A DNA stretch of 64,000 bases from CAZGMJ01 sp964526785 (GTDB taxonomy: Bacteria; Planctomycetota; Phycisphaerae; Sedimentisphaerales; Anaerobacaceae), in assembly GCA_964526785.1 (NCBI GenBank), contig CAZGMJ010000005.1:62001-126000 (forward strand), in the 5' to 3' direction. Each line of letters starts with the position of its first letter. Within the stretch, counting starts at the first letter, position 1. The position numbers and the translations under genes are program-made. The notes under the pieces were generated by a model that worked only from the letters and a program-made list of their open reading frames with translations, was not told the DNA's origin and did not search any database. Shown piece after piece: positions 35,787 to 43,288 of the stretch.

Positions 35787-36628
35787 GGGTGCTGGCGGCG
35801 CAGGTCCGCCAGCGGGACGAGATAATCGGTCTTGTGCCTACGATGGGTGCGCTGCACGCGGGCCATACGTCGCTGATCGACCGGGCGCGATCACAGTGCA
35901 ATTGCGTAGTGGTCAGTGTCTTCGTCAACCCCACGCAATTCGGCCCGGCCGAGGATTTCAAACAGTATCCCAGGCCCTTCGAAAAGGACCTTGCAATCTG
36001 TGAGCGGCACAATGTTGATGTCGTATTCGCTCCGCCTGCGGAGGAAATGTATCCTGCGATAAATCTGACATGGGTGACTGTACAAGAACTGACCGAGCCG
36101 CTTTGCGGCCGCTCCCGCCCCGGCCATTTCCGGGGGGTCACGACGGTCTGTACGAAGCTGTTCAATATCACACAACCCCACTTTGCGTATTTCGGACAGA
36201 AAGATGCTCAACAGGCACTCGTGATCGAACGCATGGTGGCCGACCTGAACATGCCGGTTGAGATAGTCGTATGCCCCATCGTACGCGAGGAGGATGGCCT
36301 GGCTATAAGCAGCCGCAATCAATACCTCGACGAACAACAGCGCAAGGACGCCACCGTTCTCTATCGTGCGTTGAGTCATGCTAGAACCCGGATTGAGGCC
36401 GGCCGGCGCGATGTTCAACAGCTTGTTGCTGAGATGCGAGGCATAATGGAACAGGTCCCCTCGGTATCGGTAGAGTACGTTAGCATCGTTGATTCGGCCA
36501 CGCTTGCTGAGGTGAAGGAAATCACGGGCCGGGTCCTTATCGCAGTGGCTGCGGCTGTTGGCCCCACCAGGCTTATCGATAATATTCTGGTGGACGTCCC
36601 AAACACGGATGATACAATGAAGCCGTAA
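35756..36628 (+). CDS. panC: Pantothenate synthetase
   Basis: 290 aa. It has HxGH-type motifs in PTMGALHAGHTSLI near residue 30, VVSVFVNPTQFGP, FGQKDAQQALVIERM and the KMSKS-like region ISSRNQYL. It joins pantoate and beta-alanine with ATP to make pantothenate in the cytoplasm. AAGGGG precedes the ATG, which lies inside the end of the folK/kinase gene. panD, which makes the beta-alanine, lies 1.4 kb downstream, separated only by a DUF1080 gene on the same strand. Confidence 0.97.
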   Translation: MQVAQTVAQMRVLAAQVRQRDEIIGLVPTMGALHAGHTSLIDRARSQCNCVVVSVFVNPTQFGPAEDFKQYPRPFEKDLAICERHNVDVVFAPPAEEMYPAINLTWVTVQELTEPLCGRSRPGHFRGVTTVCTKLFNITQPHFAYFGQKDAQQALVIERMVADLNMPVEIVVCPIVREEDGLAISSRNQYLDEQQRKDATVLYRALSHARTRIEAGRRDVQQLVAEMRGIMEQVPSVSVEYVSIVDSATLAEVKEITGRVLIAVAAAVGPTRLIDNILVDVPNTDDTMKP

Positions 36629-36675
36629 TTCCCGTATAAACCTACACTTGTATTGAAGCATTGGAGGTTGGAACA

Positions 36676-37986
36676 ATGAACAGATTCATGCTCGCTGCTG
36701 TACTTGTGGCTTTGATTCTGCCTGTAGCGACCGTCCTCTCGGCTGTACCCGCCGAGGTGGAGGACCCAGAGGCCGGGTTTGTCACGATCTTCAACGGCAA
36801 AGACCTCAGCGGGTGGGACGGCGATCCGCGACTCTGGTCCGTCAAAGATGGTGCAATCCGCGGCCAGACAACGGAAGAGAATCCGGCCCGCCACAATACC
36901 TTTCTGATCTGGCGCGGCGGAAAGCTCCGGGATTTCATCCTGAAGATCAAATTCCGCATCGAGAACGGCAATTCCGGCATCCAGTATCGCAGCAAGGAAT
37001 TCGACAAATGGCGCGTTGGGGGCTACCAGGCGGAGGTGGACAATGTTCCCGGCCATGTCGGTTTTCTCTATCACGAGGCCGGTCGGGCATCCCTGGTCAA
37101 TGTGGGGGATATGGTCGTTATAGATGAAGACGGCGACAAACAGGTCGTCAGCCGAGTCTCCAACGTTGATGCCCTGAAGAAACAGGGGTACTACAAGAAG
37201 CAGGACTGGAACGAGTACACCATTATCGCCCGCGGCAACCACCTTCAGCACTATCTCAACGGTTATCCGACCATAGAACTGATCGACAACGACCGCGTTA
37301 CCGATCCCGATGACCGCAACGATCGCAAGGGTGCTCAGCGGGAAGGCGTCCTGGCCCTGCAGATTCACGTTGGAGCGCCGATGGTTGTCGAGTTCAGGGA
37401 TATCCGTATCAAGCACCTCAAGGACGACTACGGAAATGCCTTCCGTCTTTTCAACGGCAAAGACCTGGCAGGATGGACCTATTCGAGTGACGCGCTGAAA
37501 AACGCATTCTCTGTCAAAGATGGAGTCATCGCCGTAGCAGGCAATCCAAGAGGCTACATACGCACCCTCGATGACTACCAGGACTATGTCGTTCGGCTCC
37601 AGTTGCGCCATGTCAAGCCGGGCAACAGTGGCCTGCTCGTTCAGATGACCGGCCCGGACAAAGTCTGGCCCAAGTCGATCGAGGCTCAGGGGCAATCCGG
37701 CCATATGGGCGATATCTGGAACATCGACAAAGTCAAAATGAACGTCGATCCCGAACGTACCAGCGGGCGACGCACTGTAAAGCTGCATCCGTCCAACGAA
37801 AAGCCGATCGGACAATGGAACGACTACGAAGTGTATCTGGTCGGCGGCGACCTGAAGATATACGTCAACCGCCTGCTGCAGAACTACGCAACTGAGTGTA
37901 CACGCGAGTCGGGCAAAATATGTCTGCAGTCCGAAGGATCTGCCAAGGAATTTCGCAATATCGTGCTGATTCCCACAAACAAGTGA
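36676..37986 (+). CDS. Secreted protein with two DUF1080 domains (second copy)
   Basis: 436 aa from the ATG at 36676, preceded by GGAGGT. A TTG 15 bases upstream would start within this site. A signal peptide (LAAVLVALILPVATVLSA) is followed by two DUF1080 domains at about 30-235 and 250-436, opening IFNGKDLSGWDGD and LFNGKDLAGWTYS. Both have the sandwich strands GNSGIQYRS and GNSGLLVQM. It shares its layout with the protein at 3395-4768, but the sequences are clearly different. It is odd to find it between panC and panD, since a secreted glycan protein has no obvious link to pantothenate. Confidence 0.85.
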   Translation: MNRFMLAAVLVALILPVATVLSAVPAEVEDPEAGFVTIFNGKDLSGWDGDPRLWSVKDGAIRGQTTEENPARHNTFLIWRGGKLRDFILKIKFRIENGNSGIQYRSKEFDKWRVGGYQAEVDNVPGHVGFLYHEAGRASLVNVGDMVVIDEDGDKQVVSRVSNVDALKKQGYYKKQDWNEYTIIARGNHLQHYLNGYPTIELIDNDRVTDPDDRNDRKGAQREGVLALQIHVGAPMVVEFRDIRIKHLKDDYGNAFRLFNGKDLAGWTYSSDALKNAFSVKDGVIAVAGNPRGYIRTLDDYQDYVVRLQLRHVKPGNSGLLVQMTGPDKVWPKSIEAQGQSGHMGDIWNIDKVKMNVDPERTSGRRTVKLHPSNEKPIGQWNDYEVYLVGGDLKIYVNRLLQNYATECTRESGKICLQSEGSAKEFRNIVLIPTNK

Positions 37987-38031
37987 GCAGTATCGCGACG
38001 AACCGATACCAGAAGGAGTAAACGCGCACAA

Positions 38032-38388
38032 ATGTTAGTCAAAGTGCTCAAGAGCAAGTTGCATCGTGGTCGCATTACGGGAACCAGGCTGCATTATCCC
38101 GGCAGCATGACCGTCGATTCCGAACTGATGGACGCTGTCGGCCTCGTGCCCTATGAATCCGTGTTGGTGGCGGATTTGGACAATGGAAGCAGGCTGGAGA
38201 CCTATGTCGTGCCGGGCGAACCGGGTTCTGGAGCAATGGAAATGCTCGGTGCAGCGGCCCGTCTGATTGAAGAAGGCCATACCGTGATTGTCATGAGTTT
38301 TGGCTTCGTCGAGTCCGAAAAGGCCGGCGTCCACAAACCGCAGGTCGTTGTGTTGGACGAGCAGAACAGGATCGTGAAGCAGCATTGA
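38032..38388 (+). CDS. panD: Aspartate 1-decarboxylase
   Basis: 118 aa. The self-cleavage site is Gly24-Ser25 in LHYPGSMTVDSELMDA, the same position as in E. coli. The Ser becomes the pyruvoyl cofactor. The invariant Lys9 and the Arg/Tyr of the pocket (GEPGSGAMEMLGAAARL) are present. It makes beta-alanine from aspartate for pantothenate and coenzyme A, pairing with panC. GGAG lies 13 bases before the ATG, a long spacing. Confidence 0.97.
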   Translation: MLVKVLKSKLHRGRITGTRLHYPGSMTVDSELMDAVGLVPYESVLVADLDNGSRLETYVVPGEPGSGAMEMLGAAARLIEEGHTVIVMSFGFVESEKAGVHKPQVVVLDEQNRIVKQH

Positions 38389-38451
38389 TAGCATTTGGCG
38401 GATTATATGCATTGCTTGAATATCGAGCGAAAGGGACAGCACGGGCAGTAG

Positions 38452-39483
38452 ATGCATCCAGAGCTATTTGAACTACCATTCGTTGATCTGACCGTCAAGA
38501 GCTACGGCCTGATGATGGTCGTGGGATTCCTCGCTGCCGTTACGATCATACGTTACCTCAGTCGGGATATCACGCCGGACCCGCAGATGATCACCAATGC
38601 CGCCCTGTATTCCCTTGTTGGGGGCGTCGTTGGAGCGCGCATTTTCTACGTGGTACACTATTTCGATCACTTTCGCGACCGACCGTTAGCGGTATTCGCT
38701 ATCTGGCACGGCGGACTGGAACTGCTGGGCGGCGTGATTCTCGCTGTCAGCATAATCTTCGCCTATCTTTTGTACCACAAGCTGCCCATTCGCAAATATC
38801 TGGATATCCTCGCAATCGGTCTGATGCTTGCACTGGTCTTTGGTCGGGTCGGATGTTTCCTCAACGGATGCTGCTGGGGCCAGCCTACGGACCTTCCGTG
38901 GGGTGTGCATTTTCCCTACAATTCGTTCGCATATCGCAGCCAGGTCAATCCCGACCCCCAACGTAACAGGCCGGAGCCTTATCTGGATCTGCCCTCCGAT
39001 TACGTGGCCTCTGTGGACCCCGAAGGCACGATCTATCCCAAACCATACGAGGAGTTGACCGAACGTCAGAAGACCGAAGTGACCAAAGGCCGATATCGCT
39101 GCCTGGCCGTGCATCCGACGCAGCTCTACACGTCCCTCAGCGCGCTGGGACTGACCGGTGTGCTCTATGCCTTCTGGCGGCGTTCTCAAAAAGCCGAGAA
39201 GACCGGACGCATGAACAAGCACTTCGTCAAGCCGGGCCAAACGTTTGCCCTGATGTTCATTGTCTATGGCTCCATGCGGTTCCTGATGGAACTGATTCGT
39301 GACGATAATCCCTTCGGTTTCAATGGCCTGACTGTTTCACAGAACATCGGACTGGCGATGATAGTTCTGGGAATGCTCCAGATGGGGCTGTTCGCGGTGA
39401 TGAAACCCGAGCCCATTCGAATTCGACATCGCGGGGACGCTCGCTGCGGCAAAAAGCCACAATCGGCTGTGAAGAACAAGTAA
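38452..39483 (+). CDS. lgt: Prolipoprotein diacylglyceryl transferase
   Basis: 343 aa, longer than the usual 260-290 because of an insert of about 45 residues after the signature (NPDPQRNRPEPYLDLPSD and onward). There are about seven membrane helices. The Lgt signature is GRVGCFLNGCCWGQPTDLPW, with IWHGGLELLGGVI in helix 3 and HPTQLYTSL later. It transfers diacylglycerol from phosphatidylglycerol to the lipobox Cys of prolipoproteins in the inner membrane. Several such lipoproteins are encoded in this window (M48, LEA, M28, Wza-like). Confidence 0.95.
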   Translation: MHPELFELPFVDLTVKSYGLMMVVGFLAAVTIIRYLSRDITPDPQMITNAALYSLVGGVVGARIFYVVHYFDHFRDRPLAVFAIWHGGLELLGGVILAVSIIFAYLLYHKLPIRKYLDILAIGLMLALVFGRVGCFLNGCCWGQPTDLPWGVHFPYNSFAYRSQVNPDPQRNRPEPYLDLPSDYVASVDPEGTIYPKPYEELTERQKTEVTKGRYRCLAVHPTQLYTSLSALGLTGVLYAFWRRSQKAEKTGRMNKHFVKPGQTFALMFIVYGSMRFLMELIRDDNPFGFNGLTVSQNIGLAMIVLGMLQMGLFAVMKPEPIRIRHRGDARCGKKPQSAVKNK

Positions 39484-39634
39484 TCGTCGCTCCGTGGGGC
39501 CCGCACGATTTTCATATTGAACATTTCGTCAAAACCAACAATACTATGGTAATCGTAGAAAAGTGCGTGATTGGCTGAGTCCAGCCTGATTGCAGGAGTA
39601 CAGCAGTTACTAAGGCCTTGAGCGAAACTCACAT

Positions 39635-40489
39635 ATGGGATTGTACGATAGAGACTACGTTCAGGATGACTACCACTCGCAGTACGGGGGCCGGCCCAAC
39701 GTACGCATGATGATGCCGCAACTTACACCCGTCGTCAAATGGCTTCTGATCATCAACATCGTGGTATTTCTCCCCAGTGCAGTGCCTGATGTCATGGCGG
39801 GGCTAAGAAGATGGTTCGCGGTATGGCCGGTTACTGTGGGCACTTCGCTCCAGATTTGGCGGTTACTCACCTATCAGTTCCTGCACGGAGGAGTCGGCCA
39901 CATACTGGTGAATATGTTGTTCCTGTATTTCTTCGGCCCCATGCTCGAGCGATTCTGGGGAAGCCGCAAGTTCCTGGTCTTCTATCTGATTTGTGGCACG
40001 ATAGGGGGCGTTTTCTATCCGATCCTTGTGCATGCCGGTTGGCTTGACGAGGGCTATCTGGTTGGTGCTTCAGGGTCGATTCTGGGAATGCTGGCGGCCG
40101 CGGCATTGCTCTTCCCAAACATGATTGTGTACGTCTTTGGCGTCATTCCCATGAAAATGGCTCTCCTCGCTGCGATCATGGCTGTCATCAGTATAATGAC
40201 CCTTCTGGCCCCCGCCCAGTATCCCAACGCAGGAGGCGAAGCGGCGCATCTCGGCGGCATGGTCGCCGGCGCCGTCTACGTTCTCTCGGAGAACTGGCGG
40301 CGCAAAATGAAGCTTAAGATGGGCCAGGGCGCGTGGCAGAAGAAGATGTCCACTCAGCAGGATTTGCAGGCTGAAGTGGACCGTATCCTTGAAAAGGTCC
40401 ACCAAAAGGGCATTCACAGTCTGACGTTCAAGGAAAAACGCATCCTGAAGCAGGCCACGAAGGCCGAGCAAACGCGCAAAGGCCTGTAG
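39635..40489 (+). CDS. Rhomboid-family intramembrane serine protease
   Basis: 284 aa with six predicted membrane helices. The catalytic Ser is in GASGSILGML (about residue 147), the His in the last helix segment EAAHLGGMVAGA (about residue 205), and FLHGGVGHILVNM represents the helix-2 HxxxN region. A basic cytoplasmic tail of about 70 residues (KEKRILKQATKAEQ) may be regulatory. It cleaves transmembrane segments of partner proteins, which are unknown here. The start has only a weak ribosome site (GAGCGAAA). It lies 151 bases downstream of lgt and converges on the sigma-factor operon. Confidence 0.92.
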   Translation: MGLYDRDYVQDDYHSQYGGRPNVRMMMPQLTPVVKWLLIINIVVFLPSAVPDVMAGLRRWFAVWPVTVGTSLQIWRLLTYQFLHGGVGHILVNMLFLYFFGPMLERFWGSRKFLVFYLICGTIGGVFYPILVHAGWLDEGYLVGASGSILGMLAAAALLFPNMIVYVFGVIPMKMALLAAIMAVISIMTLLAPAQYPNAGGEAAHLGGMVAGAVYVLSENWRRKMKLKMGQGAWQKKMSTQQDLQAEVDRILEKVHQKGIHSLTFKEKRILKQATKAEQTRKGL

Positions 40490-40552
40490 ACTCGCCGACC
40501 ATCCCGAAATCTGTGAATAGAGCCTGATGGGAGCTGATTGTACCGGCGTTTC

Positions 40553-41398
40553 TTAGTCCCACCTGAAGCCGGGCTCTGAGAGCAGCGATTTCATCCGTTC
40601 TTTGACGTTTTCCTCTTTGTAGGTTCGATCTCGCGCTTTGAGCAGTTCGTCTCGCCCCTCCTTGATCTTCTCCTTAAGTTCCTCGAGTTTTTCAAGAAGT
40701 TCCTCATATGCAATCTGTTTGCGCCGCACGATCAGATCGAATCTCCTTGCGACAACTTCTTCGAGTTTTTGTTTTAGTTCCCTTTTCGTGCTCTCTGATT
40801 CGGAACTCTTAATCTTCGTCAGATATTCATCCCTTTGCTCTCGCAAGGCGAGATCTTCCCTGAGCACCTGTCCCAGTTGGGGGTTTCTGCGCGATGTTTC
40901 ATAGATGTGCCGATATTTGCGCATGACGAATTCGAGTTTCTCTGTGTAAACCTCAGGGTCGCTCTCCCGGAGTTCCCCCAGTTCTTTCGCCTGATCGGAG
41001 TAGTTCTCGCTGTACCACTCGAGGAATTCCTCCTGCCAGCGCTTCCGCCGGGCCTCCATGTATGCCCGAACCACCTTGTCAAAGTACTCTTGACCGTGCT
41101 TCCGTAGTTCCTCCTGGAACTTCTCAGGATCCTCTTGCCGGAGTTTCGCAAGACGCTTGGCCGTCTCAGGGGCGTTCTTTTTCATCTCCTCAAGTACGCG
41201 GTCGGTGATCTCCTCCTGCGCATGGTGTCGTCGCCGACCACCCGGGCGGTCTTCCTGCCAGATACTGTCTTCTTCAGCTCTGGGGTCTCCCTTTCCCGCC
41301 TCACCGCTGTCGCCGGACTGTCCGAGACAGGGCGACCATCCGAACGTCAGCACTGCAATTGCGCTGAGAAGAAGCAAGTTCCTCCGAACTGGTTTCAT
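40553..41398 (-). CDS. Secreted, highly charged helical protein of the sigma-factor operon
   Basis: 281 aa from the ATG at 41398. The TTG 18 bases upstream would overlap the previous stop more deeply. A signal peptide (NLLLLSAIAVLTFGWSPCLG) is followed by an almost wholly alpha-helical, Glu/Lys/Arg-rich protein. It has coiled-coil stretches (YEELLEKLEELKEKIKEGRD) near the C-terminus. I recognise no enzyme motif. Its helical, periplasmic nature and place after an ECF sigma factor and an anti-sigma-like protein suggest a sensor or chaperone for envelope stress, comparable in position to CpxP/Spy/CnrX-type proteins. That is inference from context. Confidence 0.75.
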   Translation of the reverse strand: MKPVRRNLLLLSAIAVLTFGWSPCLGQSGDSGEAGKGDPRAEEDSIWQEDRPGGRRRHHAQEEITDRVLEEMKKNAPETAKRLAKLRQEDPEKFQEELRKHGQEYFDKVVRAYMEARRKRWQEEFLEWYSENYSDQAKELGELRESDPEVYTEKLEFVMRKYRHIYETSRRNPQLGQVLREDLALREQRDEYLTKIKSSESESTKRELKQKLEEVVARRFDLIVRRKQIAYEELLEKLEELKEKIKEGRDELLKARDRTYKEENVKERMKSLLSEPGFRWD

Positions 41399-41403
41399 CT
41401 GTC

Positions 41404-41925
41404 CTATCCCTTCCAAAATTCACCTTCGAGTTCCAATAGTTCTATCTCCAATTCCGACACTTCGTCAATTGCCGAACGACTTTGCTCGACCGGCGATTCC
41501 AAAGCGCGAAATTGCTGTTCGACCACCTCGATCTCCGTAGCCAAAGACGCCAGGGCCGGATCCTCCTTACCCACGTCATATGTCTCCCAGATGGCTTTTG
41601 GCAGGACCGACACTATTTCAGGCTTGACCGTCAAAGGGTTCTCCAGCAAACCGGATCCGACGTACATGAGAATCGCCAGAACAGCGGCCGCAGCAATAGC
41701 TTCGCCCGCCCGCCGTCGCCACACCCGCCTGCGCCGACGTTCACGCAAGCGCGCAGCCCCCTCTGCCTTTATGCGCAACAATGTTTCGAGGCGGGGCTGA
41801 GGAGCCGGATTCTCTCGCAGTATCCGATCTCCGGCCTCGATATCGTCCATCGCATCCTTTGCGCGTTCCTCTGTGACGAATTGATCGAATAGTTGTCTTA
41901 GTTCATCATTGTCTTTGAAGCTCAT
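41404..41925 (-). CDS. Putative membrane anti-sigma factor
   Basis: 173 aa. The N-terminal 70 residues are cytoplasmic and charged (DELRQLFDQFVTEERAKDAM, then RERRRRRVWRRRAG). One membrane helix spans about 73-94 (AIAAAAVLAILMYVG), and about 75 residues lie outside, ending in an acidic helix (ELEIELLELEGEFW). Such single-pass proteins directly downstream of an ECF sigma gene are usually its anti-sigma factor. No zinc-binding ZAS motif (HxxxCxxC) is present. It starts 4 bases after the sigma stop and its own stop overlaps the next gene's ribosome site. Confidence 0.7.
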   Translation of the reverse strand: MSFKDNDELRQLFDQFVTEERAKDAMDDIEAGDRILRENPAPQPRLETLLRIKAEGAARLRERRRRRVWRRRAGEAIAAAAVLAILMYVGSGLLENPLTVKPEIVSVLPKAIWETYDVGKEDPALASLATEIEVVEQQFRALESPVEQSRSAIDEVSELEIELLELEGEFWKG

Positions 41926-41929
41926 GGTC

Positions 41930-42463
41930 CTACCCCATCATGCGGCGAAGCCTCTTCATCGTGCGATGCAGCTTGGATAACGTGGTTCCTATCGGTTCCG
42001 ATCGCATCTCGGCGATCTCGCGTAATGTTAATTCCGAATAGAAACGCAACATAATCAGTTCTCTCGTATCATGATCCAGCTTGAGCAACTGGCGCTGCAG
42101 CTTCGCGCTTGTTTCAGCGTCAGACGCCTTGGGTTCGATCGGCTGCTCTTCTTCCACCTGCCGCGTTCGTTCATCCAGCAGTTTGCCCTGCCTCTGCTTG
42201 CTTCGCAGGTAGTCATGGAAGATATTGGAGGCAACGCGAAAAAGCCAGCTTTCGAACGTGCCCCCTCGGTATGAATCGATTTTCTGCACCAGCTTTACAA
42301 AGAGCTCGCTCAGCAAGTCGTCGCTGAGATCCCGGTTGCCGGTTAGCCGGTAGAAATACCCGAAACAGCGGCTTCCGTACATATCCACCAGCTCCGCAAA
42401 GCAGTCTGCATCTCCTTCCCGGCAGCCGGTCAGTATCCGTTCCAACTCGTCGTGCGTAGACAT
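41930..42463 (-). CDS. ECF-type RNA polymerase sigma factor
   Basis: 177 aa. Region 2 spans about 20-90 (FAELVDMYGSRCFGYFYRL, SDDLLSELFVKLV, FESWLFRVASNIFHDYLR). Region 4 spans about 125-177 (LDHDTRELIMLRFYSELT, LREIAEMRSEPIGTTLSKLH). There is no region 3, as expected for the ECF group. It should direct RNA polymerase to a small regulon controlled by the two genes that follow. A sigma-70-like promoter is visible at 42562-42591. I could not recognise an autoregulatory ECF promoter. Confidence 0.92.
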   Translation of the reverse strand: MSTHDELERILTGCREGDADCFAELVDMYGSRCFGYFYRLTGNRDLSDDLLSELFVKLVQKIDSYRGGTFESWLFRVASNIFHDYLRSKQRQGKLLDERTRQVEEEQPIEPKASDAETSAKLQRQLLKLDHDTRELIMLRFYSELTLREIAEMRSEPIGTTLSKLHRTMKRLRRMMG

Positions 42464-42561
42464 AGGTCAACATTTTCAACAGTAAAGACGCACCTCGTGC
42501 CCTATTTATTGCAGAAAACGGAGATGCCTCTGCGCTTCGGTAACCTCTTTGATTGCCGGTG

Positions 42562-42591
42562 CTTATACAAAGAAGGTGGTAAATTCCTCAA
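42562..42591 (-). promoter_or_regulatory. Possible promoter of the sigma-factor operon
   Basis: Minus-strand TTGAGG (42586-42591), an 18-base spacer and TATAAG (42562-42567), with a leader of about 92 bases before the ATG at 42463. Nothing else was found in the 236-base gap 42464-42699. Confidence 0.45.
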
Positions 42592-42699
42592 CATGCGCCG
42601 CCTCTTTTTAGCCGCTGAGCACAGGCTGTCTGCATGGGCCATGCATTTAGACAAGGCCGTACGCAACAGCGACACGGATGACTCGACCCTCCAGCATCC

Positions 42700-42987
42700 T
42701 TAGAATACGCCCTCATCGTCTTCTTCGTCGTCCAGCTTCCACTTCTCGGACTCATCAATATCCTCAATCTCCCGTTGCATATACTTGAATATCTTGTCCT
42801 GAAGCGGTGCCAGTTTGCCGTACCATCCCAGCATGCTCTGATAGCTCGCAACCAGCATGTCGAGGCGGATAAGCTGCCATTTGGCGATGCACTCGGCCTC
42901 CTTGATATTCGTGAACGGATCGCACTTGAAGACCCTCTTGCCCTCCGGACCCATTTCGCAGAATTCGCAGTCGCTGCACTGAATCAT
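42700..42987 (-). CDS. Small Cys-rich conserved-looking hypothetical protein
   Basis: 95 aa. The N-terminus has MIQCSDCEFCEMGPEGKRVF followed by KCDPF and AECIAKW, giving five Cys in the first 33 residues in a CxxCxxC plus C plus C pattern. That looks like a zinc ribbon or small metal-binding knob. The middle is helical (LVASYQSMLGWYGKLAPLQD) and the tail is strongly acidic (DESEKWKLDDEEDDEGVF). I do not recognise the family. It lies upstream of the ECF sigma gene on the same strand with a 236-base gap, so a separate transcript is likely. Confidence 0.7.
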   Translation of the reverse strand: MIQCSDCEFCEMGPEGKRVFKCDPFTNIKEAECIAKWQLIRLDMLVASYQSMLGWYGKLAPLQDKIFKYMQREIEDIDESEKWKLDDEEDDEGVF

Positions 42988-43132
42988 AGTCGCACCATTG
43001 TTGAAATGCCAAAAAAGACAGAGAAAACGCTTGCCGTTAGACGGTTTCTTCCGTAAAGTTGCATCATACCACAGCTTGCGACTAACGCAAACTGTTTCCG
43101 GTTGAACAAAATATACAGTATCGGAGAGCTAA

Positions 43133-43213
43133 ATGGCCAAGCCGAGACGCAGACGTAAGGTGGGCAGCAAGAGAAGGCGTGCCCGCTGGAAGATCCGTCA
43201 CAAAATCAGCTGA
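43133..43213 (+). CDS. 26-residue very basic protein resembling the COX24/bS22 small ribosomal protein
   Basis: The frame reads MAKPRRRRKVGSKRRRARWK plus six more residues, IRHKIS, and a stop. GGAG at 43123-43126 stands 6 bases before the ATG, a good ribosome binding site. More than half of the residues are Lys or Arg. The order KV-G-S-KRRR-A-RWKIRHK lines up, with one gap, with bacterial AURKAIP1/COX24-domain peptides, which have KMATHKRKKR followed by LRKNRHK. Those peptides are small-subunit ribosomal proteins (bS22-like). The family assignment is inference from recalled sequences. The gene is shorter than most gene-finder cut-offs. Confidence 0.65.
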   Translation: MAKPRRRRKVGSKRRRARWKIRHKIS

Positions 43214-43288
43214 TCGTAGTTGCGTTTCGGAGACGCCGGAGCAGGTCTGTATGTAGGGTCTGCGCCGCGCGAGAACGCAATTCGTTAA

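Noticed and set aside
36415..38031. 538-codon open frame antisense to panC and the DUF1080 gene
   Set aside because: It crosses two well-supported genes on the other strand and their intergenic gap, and its protein has no recognisable motif.
42452..42703. Plus-strand 83-codon open frame upstream of the sigma gene
   Set aside because: It lies over the minus-strand promoter region, has no ribosome site and its translation is unremarkable.
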